Positions 9,251-15,919 of a DNA stretch of 64,000 bases are shown here, piece by piece. This stretch comes from Sphingomonas crocodyli (lineage in GTDB: Bacteria; Pseudomonadota; Alphaproteobacteria; Sphingomonadales; Sphingomonadaceae). Location of the stretch: positions 1,364,001 through 1,428,000 of the forward strand of contig NZ_SACN01000001.1 in NCBI RefSeq assembly GCF_004005865.1, in the 5' to 3' direction. A program made the translations under genes and the position numbers. The notes under the pieces are model-generated. The model was given only the letters and a program-made list of their open reading frames with translations, was not told where the DNA came from and did not search any database. Each line of letters begins with the position of its first letter. The first letter of the stretch is position 1.

Positions 9251-9688
9251 TCAGGAGCTGCGCTTCCTCCTGGTCGGTGCTTTCACGGGTTCCTTCTTCC
9301 CGAGCCCAATCTTGTGGGCCAATTGTCTGCGAACATCCGCATAGTTGGGCGCCACGAGCGGATAGCTGGTGGGCAATTTCCATTTGGCCCGATATTCTAC
9401 TGGCGTCAGCCCATGCGCATTGCTGAGGTGCCGCTTGAGCATCTTTTGCTTCGAACCGCATTCAAGACAGGTAATGCTGTCGGGCTTCACAGAGGTTCGG
9501 ATGGAAACCGCGGGTTCTTGTGGAACTTCGGGTACGGGAGCCGGCGATCCTAAGTTCGTCAAAGCGCCATAGACGCTTTGGATGAGCGCTGGCACGTCAG
9601 CCATATTGACTCGGTTGCTCTCGACATGGCTGGTGACGATCTGCGCCGTCAAACCAATAAGATCTTCGCTGTTCAAAACGGCCTCCAT
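9251..9688 (-). CDS. MucR/Ros family zinc-finger transcription regulator
   Basis: Encodes 145 residues. The C-terminal half has the Ros/MucR zinc finger: Cys74 and Cys77 (CLEC), His87 and His92 (HLSNAH), then GLTPVEYRAKWKLP and YPLVAPNYADVR, all hallmarks of the family. The N-terminus (ADVPALIQSVYGALTNLG) matches the oligomerisation region of MucR proteins. These are H-NS-like regulators of alphaproteobacteria that bind AT-rich promoters. Many sphingomonad genomes carry several paralogues. Its place between two small unknown genes and the first dehydrogenase operon gives no clear target. Confidence 0.93.
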   Translation of the reverse strand: MEAVLNSEDLIGLTAQIVTSHVESNRVNMADVPALIQSVYGALTNLGSPAPVPEVPQEPAVSIRTSVKPDSITCLECGSKQKMLKRHLSNAHGLTPVEYRAKWKLPTSYPLVAPNYADVRRQLAHKIGLGKKEPVKAPTRRKRSS

Positions 9689-9761
9689 CCTGCTGTCACA
9701 AACTATGCACGATTGAGGAAGGGAGACAAACTCTGCGCGGGTGATGGCTCGTTTGGGTGAG

Positions 9762-9944
9762 CTATTCGATGGCCTTCAGTGAAGCGGACAGGATGGCGGC
9801 TAGTGCCTCCTCAGCTCGTTTACGCGTGGGGGTATCCTTTGAGCTCAGGTCGTGGCGTAGCCAGTCCGGCAGTTGCGCTACTTTTTCGGCTAGCCGGTGT
9901 TCAATCTCGTCCATCACATGGCGCACTGCCCTCGTGGCTTCCAT
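9762..9944 (-). CDS. Small helical protein of unknown function
   Basis: Encodes 60 residues, mostly charged and helical (DEIEHRLAEKVAQLPDWLRHDL, KRAEEALAAILSASL), with codon use like its neighbours. An internal ATG at 9914 could also be the start. Sphingomonads commonly carry small proteins of this look, so I take it as real, but I recognise no family. It lies 73 bases upstream of mucR on the same strand. It has no cysteines, membrane segment or signal peptide, and looks cytoplasmic. Confidence 0.55.
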   Translation of the reverse strand: MEATRAVRHVMDEIEHRLAEKVAQLPDWLRHDLSSKDTPTRKRAEEALAAILSASLKAIE

Positions 9945-9987
9945 ATTTCAATGCCAAAGGCTGAGGGGTGGCGGTTGCAAATTGTCA

Positions 9988-10020
9988 GGCAGGACTAGCT
10001 TGATTTACCATTGTCCTGCC
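9988..10020 (-). terminator. Hairpin after the first dehydrogenase operon
   Basis: GGCAGGAC at 9988-9995 pairs perfectly with GTCCTGCC at 10013-10020, 17 bases past the stop of the last gene of the 12.8-10.0 kb operon. The loop is 17 bases and there is no clear T run. Confidence 0.4.
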
Positions 10021-10036
10021 GTCTTTGATGTCGTGC

Positions 10037-11185
10037 TCAGGCTTGTTTTGCCAGAAGCGGGTCGCGCGCAGCTCCATGCATAAGGCGATCTGGCCGCAGC
10101 CCAGCGACATCGAAGCAAGTGGCGCCATCAAGCAGCATGTCGGCCGTAACAATCCCTAAGGCCGGCACGAGCTGGAAGCCGTGACCTGTGAAACCGAATA
10201 AATGCATAAGGCCTGAGGTGGACGGCGAGAGTCCTGCAATCGCAATATGGTCTTGTGTTGCGGCTTCCAAGCCAGACCATGTCCGCACGATCCGGAGCCG
10301 TTCCACACCGGGAAAGAGAGCGACCGCTGCTGCCGCAGACTTAGCAAGGGCGCGTGCGTCGACATCGGCGCTTTCTCGCACGAGGTCGAAGCGGCCTTGC
10401 TGACCTCCCCCGATGAGAATTGTGCCCTGAAGCGTTTGTTTGAACGACAACATGCGGCCTACTGCGCTTACTGTCGGCTTGAGCATGGGGGCGATCCGCT
10501 CGGTGACGATCATCATTGATGCCTTGGTGCCAATTGGAATGTCATCGCCCGCCATCGCTGCGATCTGACCCGCCCAAGCGCCCGCCGCATTGACCAGGAG
10601 CGGTGCCTCGAACCGATCCTCCCCGGCCGCCACCAGCCAAATGTCACCGCGCTTCGCAAGAGACGTCACCCCAGCACCTTCACGGATCTGCACGCCGGCT
10701 GAGCGTGCAGAGCGTAGAAATGCCGCGAGCGTGCGATGCGGGTCCGCGGCGCCGTCGCGCCGAGCAAAGACGCCGCCTAAGCAGTGCGGAGCTATGGTAG
10801 GCGCAAGCTCGCGCAGCTCTGCCGCACCCACGATTTCTTCGTTGGTATAGCCGCGCAGTTGGTGCTGGGTGACCTGCGCGGACAATTGTTCGAGCTGGGC
10901 CTGCGTTTCGGCAACCCGCAGCTGGCCAGTCGCTTGGAAGCCGCAATCGTCGCCAACCAGGTCTGCGATATTGTGCCACATCTCCATTGCGGCGAGCGAT
11001 ATCGGTAGTTCTGCGGGAGCACGGCCAAGCGTTCGCACACCAGCAGCAGACGCTCCCGAAGAATGACGACCGATCCGTGCCCGCTCAAGCAGCAGAACAT
11101 TGAGCCCGCGCCGCGCGAGTTGCAGCGCAGCTGACAGGCCGTGCAGACCGCCACCAATTATGATGGCATCAGCGGTCTCGGTCAT
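10037..11185 (-). CDS. FAD-dependent amine/amino acid dehydrogenase, DAO-fold subunit (copy 1)
   Basis: Encodes 382 residues of the D-amino acid oxidase fold: N-terminal dinucleotide motif IIIGGGLHGLSAALQLARRG (residues 8-27), GASAAGVR FAD contact, and a C-terminal FGFTGHGFQLVPALG. Related subunits include HcnC, OoxB, sarcosine oxidase beta and LhpB. It should oxidise a C-N bond and pass electrons to the FAD/[2Fe-2S] partner encoded just upstream, with which it overlaps by an ATGA. It is more distant from copies 2 and 3 than they are from each other, and its operon has the order ferredoxin-FAD subunit-DAO subunit, so it may act on a different step or stereoisomer. Confidence 0.87.
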   Translation of the reverse strand: MTETADAIIIGGGLHGLSAALQLARRGLNVLLLERARIGRHSSGASAAGVRTLGRAPAELPISLAAMEMWHNIADLVGDDCGFQATGQLRVAETQAQLEQLSAQVTQHQLRGYTNEEIVGAAELRELAPTIAPHCLGGVFARRDGAADPHRTLAAFLRSARSAGVQIREGAGVTSLAKRGDIWLVAAGEDRFEAPLLVNAAGAWAGQIAAMAGDDIPIGTKASMMIVTERIAPMLKPTVSAVGRMLSFKQTLQGTILIGGGQQGRFDLVRESADVDARALAKSAAAAVALFPGVERLRIVRTWSGLEAATQDHIAIAGLSPSTSGLMHLFGFTGHGFQLVPALGIVTADMLLDGATCFDVAGLRPDRLMHGAARDPLLAKQA

Positions 11186-12540
11186 ATGCCGCTATCCAAT
11201 GTTGCAAGCTCGCCCAGCGTGAGGGGCTTCAACGGAGGCCGAATGCGCAAAAAGCCAATCGCATCCGGTGCTCCGCCATGTGCTTCGCGCACCAAGCGCG
11301 TGAGGCTCGCTCCACATTGGCGACCTTGGCAGGGCCCCATACCAGCGCGCGTTGCGATCTTGATGCCGTCGGGACCCAGATGCGCCTCGTTTTTCAATGC
11401 TGCGCGGATATCGCGCGCAGTGACCTCCTCGCATCTGCAGGTGATCGTCTCATCCGGCAGCGCCATTTTGACGGGTGGATACAGAGCATCGACAAAGTGG
11501 CGGAAGCGTGCGGCCTTAGCCAGTCCACGCCGCACGGGCTTGGCTGCGGTTTCGGCTTGCTCTGAGCTCATGGTGCCTGCGGCCCGGGCAATCCCTATCG
11601 CTGCTAAACGGCCCGATAAGGTGGCGGCACGAGCACCGCCGATGGTTGCGCCATCGCCGGCTGCGAAAATGGTCTCAACCGAGGTCCGGCCAAATGTATC
11701 AAGGATGGGTTCGAAACATTGTTCGGCCTCGTTCCACCGGTGATCGCAACCAGCCGCAATGGTTCCGTGGAGACCGGGCACGACGCCGTCATGGATGAAG
11801 AGAAGTTCGGTCGCGATCTCCCCGATTTGGCCATCGTCTGTGGAGTAGGTGACGTGCGATAGCTTATCCCCGCCACGGGCCTGGAGGGAGGTAATGCCGC
11901 GAACGACCTTGATTGAGCGGGACTGCCATTGCCAAGCGAGCCCTCTCAACAAATCGCGCCAGCCATAGGTAATCGCGCCAGGGAGCGCGCGCGCAGCTGT
12001 AATGATCCGTCCCGAGGGGGACGTATCGAGAATGCCTTCAACCATGCCGCCTGCGGCAATGAGCTGATGCATGTAGAGGAGGAGGAGGGGGCCTGAGCCT
12101 GCTAGCCATACGGGCTTGTCGGGTATTTGGCGCGCCGTCTTGAGCAGTATCTGCGCAGCGCCCACGGTCATAACACCAGGCAATTGCCAGCCGGGAAATG
12201 GCATTGGCCGCTCTTGTGCGCCCGTCGCCATCAATATGAACCGTGGCTCGATCATTTGAGCCTGTCCTGAGCTCGATAGAAATAGACGGGGCCCGGGCTC
12301 GATTTGCCACACCTCGGATGCGGGTCTGTAGTCACCGCCCATTTGCCGAAATCGGCGCACCAATGCGGCGCCTGATCGATCTTCAGCACCATGAGCGGGC
12401 CGCTGTTCGATATTGGCAAAGATGCGTCCGCCAGGTGCTGGCTGATCGTCGATGACAGTTGTTGATAGGCCCAGCTTTTGGAGTTCAAGCGCCGCCGTCA
12501 TACCGGCCGGCCCTGCGCCGACGATCGCGACGTCGATCAT
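11182..12540 (-). CDS. NAD(P)/FAD-dependent oxidoreductase with [2Fe-2S] C-terminus (copy 1)
   Basis: Encodes 452 residues from the ATG at 12540, overlapping the small ferredoxin gene by ATGA; the longer open frame upstream lies inside that gene. The order is an FAD-binding VGAGPAGMTAAL (residues 6-17), a GATGAQERPMPFPGW segment, a second nucleotide loop (GSGPLLLLYMHQL), GDGATIGGA, and a BFD-like [2Fe-2S] domain with Cys368, Cys370, Cys404 and Cys409 (CRCEE ... GMGPCQGRQCG). This is the HcnB/OoxA/LhpE architecture. It relays electrons from the DAO-fold subunit, probably to the respiratory chain, at the inner face of the membrane. Confidence 0.88.
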   Translation of the reverse strand: MIDVAIVGAGPAGMTAALELQKLGLSTTVIDDQPAPGGRIFANIEQRPAHGAEDRSGAALVRRFRQMGGDYRPASEVWQIEPGPRLFLSSSGQAQMIEPRFILMATGAQERPMPFPGWQLPGVMTVGAAQILLKTARQIPDKPVWLAGSGPLLLLYMHQLIAAGGMVEGILDTSPSGRIITAARALPGAITYGWRDLLRGLAWQWQSRSIKVVRGITSLQARGGDKLSHVTYSTDDGQIGEIATELLFIHDGVVPGLHGTIAAGCDHRWNEAEQCFEPILDTFGRTSVETIFAAGDGATIGGARAATLSGRLAAIGIARAAGTMSSEQAETAAKPVRRGLAKAARFRHFVDALYPPVKMALPDETITCRCEEVTARDIRAALKNEAHLGPDGIKIATRAGMGPCQGRQCGASLTRLVREAHGGAPDAIGFLRIRPPLKPLTLGELATLDSGI

Positions 12541-12845
12541 GCTAATCCACCATCGGGTCCTGGGCGGTGGTTCTGGCGGCGCACATCTAATCCGTCGCGC
12601 ACGCGCACGAGGCAACTGCGCGTGGATGTCGCACCGTCGACTTCGACAAGACATTCAAAGCACACCCCCATCATACAAAAGGGGGCTCTGGAGGCGCCGC
12701 TCACGGGCGTCCGCCGACAAGAATAAGGCGCATTGCGTAGAAGGACGGCTGCGAGCGGCTCGCCCTCGTCGGCGGTGACTCCGACGCCATCGATAGTGAG
12801 CATGACCGGGCTCGGTGCTCGAGCAGGGTCGATTTTGCGAAACAT
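12537..12845 (-). CDS. Small [2Fe-2S] ferredoxin subunit (copy 1)
   Basis: Encodes 102 residues with a ferredoxin-like cluster set: Cys57, Cys62 and Cys65 (CMMGVCFEC) and Cys78. This is the HcnA / LhpF / sarcosine-oxidase-alpha N-terminal type. It is the first gene of a three-gene operon with 4-base overlaps at both junctions, which implies fixed subunit stoichiometry. The promoter 57 bases upstream carries the regional LysR operator and faces the LysR1 gene. The cysteine set is intact. It is about 35 percent different by eye from copies 2 and 3, which are near twins. Confidence 0.87.
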   Translation of the reverse strand: MFRKIDPARAPSPVMLTIDGVGVTADEGEPLAAVLLRNAPYSCRRTPVSGASRAPFCMMGVCFECLVEVDGATSTRSCLVRVRDGLDVRRQNHRPGPDGGLA

Positions 12846-12901
12846 TGCGTGCTTTCAGGCAGATGGATCCGCCAGACGATGTGTCGCGCCATTTTCAGAA
12901 C

Positions 12902-12943
12902 GTCAAAGACCTGTTGTTTCGTAACTTATTCCAAATGGTTATA
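12902..12943 (-). promoter_or_regulatory. Promoter of dehydrogenase operon 1 with LysR-type operator
   Basis: On the minus strand TATAACC-N5-GAATA (12943-12927) is followed after exactly 18 bases by CTTTGAC (12908-12902), the same layout as at the receptor promoters. TTGACG is a plausible -35 box. The site lies 57 bases upstream of the first gene and 134 bases from the divergent LysR1 gene. Confidence 0.7.
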
Positions 12944-13013
12944 TTGTGGGGCTGCGGCACCCCTTATGGCTATGGCATGTGATCATTCGACCCTGATTAG
13001 GATCGTGAACTTG

Positions 13014-13030
13014 TATTCCAAAGAGTTATG
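13014..13030 (+). promoter_or_regulatory. Second operator copy near the LysR1 start
   Basis: TATTC-N5-AGTTATG matches the regional operator at 11 of 12 fixed positions and lies 46 bases before the LysR1 start. It lacks the companion CTTTGAC box at the expected distance on the minus strand, so it more likely serves autoregulation of LysR1 or cooperative binding with the site at 12927-12943. Confidence 0.5.
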
Positions 13031-13076
13031 AATATCATCTCGCCCGAGCCTATTGGCCCCTTTTTTTGGAGGCTAC

Positions 13077-13994
13077 GTGCCCCGCCAAATCAATCTTCGT
13101 CAGATCGAAGCTTTCAAGGCTCTCATTGAGAGCGGAACGGTCAGCCGTGGAGCCGAAATCCTTAGCATTTCCCAGCCTGCAATGAGCAAGCTGATCGCTC
13201 ATCTCGAACTGGATACCGGGCTTAAGCTTTTCGATCGCGTGAAGAAGCGGCTTGCGCCAACGGAGCATGCAATCCGGCTGCACAATGAGATTGATCGGAT
13301 CTTTGCCGGGGTTCGCCAGGTCGAGAATGCAATCGATGCTCTTAGGCGCGAAGAGCAGGGGCGGCTGATGATCGGTGTTCTACCAGCGCTGGCCGGCTCG
13401 TTCATTCAGCGGGTAATCATCGACTTTCTGGACAAGCACCCCAATGTCTTCTGCTCGATCAAAACCTATAGCTCACACATGGTCGTTGAGCGCTTGGTCG
13501 TGCGGCAGCTCGACGTCGGGCTGACCAATGGTAGGATCGACAATCCCTATGTGAGTTTCGAGCCACTGATGGAGGACCCGCTGGTCTGCATCATGCCGCT
13601 TGATCATCCGCTGACGAGCAAGAAGCGCGTCGAGCCCAGCGATCTGGACCAACTGCCCTTCATTGGGTTTGATCCTGATATTTATGTCAGCCATCTGATC
13701 ACCAAGGTGCTCGATACCTATAAGGTCCAGCCCAACATCATATTGTCAGCGACCTCTGCACAACCTGTCTGTGAGTTTGTGGCCGCGGGTTTGGGTGTCT
13801 CACTGGTTCACCCCATCATGCTCGACGGAATGGAGCATCGTGTCGCCGTTAGGCCATTTGATCCCGACATCATGTTTCACTTTCAGCTAGCGAGGATGGC
13901 CGACGGGCGTAATGCCCGCTTTGCTGAAGCGTTAGTGGATGAGATCCGCCGTACGGCGTCTGCCATCTCCAAGAGGATCGTGAGCGACAGATAA
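13077..13994 (+). CDS. LysR family transcription regulator 1
   Basis: Encodes 305 residues from the GTG at 13077, with GGAGG 4 bases upstream. The N-terminal winged helix (INLRQIEAFKALIESGTVSR, then ISQPAMSKLIAHLE recognition helix) and the effector domain are typical LysR. It is a paralogue of the regulators at 24.7-25.6 and 28.8-29.8 kb; all three share almost the same recognition helix, which fits their shared operator. It is divergent from dehydrogenase operon 1, its likely target. The NLRQIEAF start recalls opine regulators such as NocR and OccR, but that is only an impression. Confidence 0.93.
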   Translation: MPRQINLRQIEAFKALIESGTVSRGAEILSISQPAMSKLIAHLELDTGLKLFDRVKKRLAPTEHAIRLHNEIDRIFAGVRQVENAIDALRREEQGRLMIGVLPALAGSFIQRVIIDFLDKHPNVFCSIKTYSSHMVVERLVVRQLDVGLTNGRIDNPYVSFEPLMEDPLVCIMPLDHPLTSKKRVEPSDLDQLPFIGFDPDIYVSHLITKVLDTYKVQPNIILSATSAQPVCEFVAAGLGVSLVHPIMLDGMEHRVAVRPFDPDIMFHFQLARMADGRNARFAEALVDEIRRTASAISKRIVSDR

Positions 13995-14021
13995 CCGACG
14001 ACAGTTCGGCCTTGCTTACAG

Positions 14022-15689
14022 TTAAGGCGACGGCGTCAATGAATCCCAAAAATCGCAGTGGCGCCTCATCGCATATTGGTGGTCGGTGAGACGCGATGAA
14101 GCGGGATGATCCTGTATAAGCCAAGCATCGCTGCCAGCTTTTTCTGTGTGACGTGGCCAGGGGGCATTCCCCGCTCCATTCGGATTGCCGGTGCGGGCAA
14201 AATTGCTCCATGCGGCGACAATTTCGTCTGACAATCTCGACTGCTGGCTGTTCAATGGCCTGCTCACGCCATCTGGCCCGCCATGCCAAAGGGGGAACAG
14301 ATATTGGATATCGGCTGTGTGGTATGCGCCTAAGGTCAGTCCAGGCATATCTGGAAATATGGATGGCGCCCGTCGATCTGAAAACTCATAGGCATAAACG
14401 GGGATCTGTTGCGCCAGCAGCGTGCTGAGCCGACGAATGTCGCAGATTTTTGCGTCGCTCGCCGCGCGCGACCATGTCTGTGCCGGGCTTTCTAAACTGC
14501 TTAGCGGGTACAGCGACAAAATATCCGACGCCGTGCTTTCAGGATATTTGGGGGGCGCATAGCTTGAACGGACGTAGCGTTCATATTGGTCCGCGGTAGG
14601 CGGGATGCGCTTCGCGTTATCCGAGTGGGACCAATATTGAGTTATCGCGAGAAAAAAGCCCTGCTCGTCCATTGTGGCACCGGTCATCAGGGGCACGTGA
14701 CGAAAGCGACCAGTTTTGAATAACGTTAGCGGCTGATCGGGCAGGGTCTGCCCGTCAACGATACCCGCACCAATGATGACAAACTTGCTTTGAGCGCTAG
14801 CAGTACCAGCCAGCTCCTCGATCTTCGTGGCAGGAAGCTCGCGAAGGCATCGCGCAGTTTCCGAACCACGCCCCGAACCACAGCCCGCGGCCTGTGCGAA
14901 AGCGACGCCTATAGCCTCGGCGGCATCCTGCGTGATCGCTGGGAAATTAGCATAGCATGAGCTTTGGCAAATCGCGCGGTGGAAGAGGCCGGCAGAAGTA
15001 GGCGATACCATATGCAGGAGTACGTCGATTGCTCCTGAAGACTGTCCGGCGAGCGTCACATTGCGTTTATCGCCCCCAAAATGTGCGATATTGCTCTGGA
15101 TCCACCTGAGCGCGGCTTGCTGATCGAGAATGCCGTAATTGCCGAAGCTGTGTCCTTCTTGATCCAGCGCGGGATGCGCCAAAAATCCCATCAGATTTAG
15201 GCGATACTCAACCGTGACGACCACATTGCCACGGGCCGCTAATTTGCTGCCGTCATAGCTGGGTGTTTCCCCGGTGAAATTGCCGCCGCCGTGAAGATAG
15301 ACGATCACGGGAAGCCGAGCCGGAGGCCGAGCGGTCGGCGTGAAAACATTGAGATATAGGCAGTCCTCGTTGGCGTTTCGGGGGCCGGAGAAGACGCCGA
15401 GAGTTGTAGTTTGTGCGCAGATCGGGGCGAAGGCGGTGGCGTTTCGAACTTGGGGCCACGGCGCATGTGCTTCAGGGGGACGCCAGCGGAGATCCCCGAT
15501 CGGCGCGGCCGCATAAGGTACTCCAAGATATCTCGTAATGCCGTTAGAAACGGAGCCCCGCAAAAGCCCTTTGTCTGTCCTGACTATCGGTGCTCGCAGC
15601 GGTTGGGCTGCTAGGATGGGTGCTGGCTTAAAGGCGCTCAGCATGCCTAGGAGAAGGGCGGCTGTGAAAGCTGCCGATCGCTGTGGCAT
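14022..15689 (-). CDS. Exported type-B carboxylesterase
   Basis: Encodes 555 residues from the ATG at 15689 (GGAG 5 bases upstream); longer in-frame starts would bury the signal peptide (AFTAALLLGMLSAF, cut near LAAQP). It is a type-B carboxylesterase: oxyanion-hole HGGG (133-136), nucleophile Ser217 in GQSSG, EDCLYLNV near 108-115, and the late GAYHTADIQYLFP carrying the catalytic histidine. It hydrolyses carboxylic esters in the periplasm or outside the cell. It lies convergent to LysR1 and downstream of receptor 2, so it may release the imported ligand from an ester. No operator copy was seen upstream (15690-15875). Confidence 0.88.
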   Translation of the reverse strand: MPQRSAAFTAALLLGMLSAFKPAPILAAQPLRAPIVRTDKGLLRGSVSNGITRYLGVPYAAAPIGDLRWRPPEAHAPWPQVRNATAFAPICAQTTTLGVFSGPRNANEDCLYLNVFTPTARPPARLPVIVYLHGGGNFTGETPSYDGSKLAARGNVVVTVEYRLNLMGFLAHPALDQEGHSFGNYGILDQQAALRWIQSNIAHFGGDKRNVTLAGQSSGAIDVLLHMVSPTSAGLFHRAICQSSCYANFPAITQDAAEAIGVAFAQAAGCGSGRGSETARCLRELPATKIEELAGTASAQSKFVIIGAGIVDGQTLPDQPLTLFKTGRFRHVPLMTGATMDEQGFFLAITQYWSHSDNAKRIPPTADQYERYVRSSYAPPKYPESTASDILSLYPLSSLESPAQTWSRAASDAKICDIRRLSTLLAQQIPVYAYEFSDRRAPSIFPDMPGLTLGAYHTADIQYLFPLWHGGPDGVSRPLNSQQSRLSDEIVAAWSNFARTGNPNGAGNAPWPRHTEKAGSDAWLIQDHPASSRLTDHQYAMRRHCDFWDSLTPSP

Positions 15690-15875
15690 TGCTCTCCGGT
15701 TTTTCGCAGGCTCGGTGATCTGGTTGGGGATATGGGCCCGGGCGCTAGCCGCGTAGATCGAGATCGAATGAGGCATCGCCACTCCGTTTACACCATTCCT
15801 ATCGATGCATCTCCCGGCGTCCAGCCAAGCGATCAAAAGTAACGCAATGGAAGCGCACTTATCTGCGCGAATGTT

Positions 15876-15911
15876 CACCGCAGCCTCCCGGTGAAGCGAG
15901 AGGCTGCGGTG
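15876..15911 (-). terminator. Terminator hairpin of TonB receptor 2
   Basis: A perfect 12-bp stem (15876-15887 with 15900-15911) with a 12-base loop lies 8 bases beyond the receptor 2 stop. No long T run follows on the minus strand. Confidence 0.6.
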
Positions 15912-15919
15912 ATTGGGGG

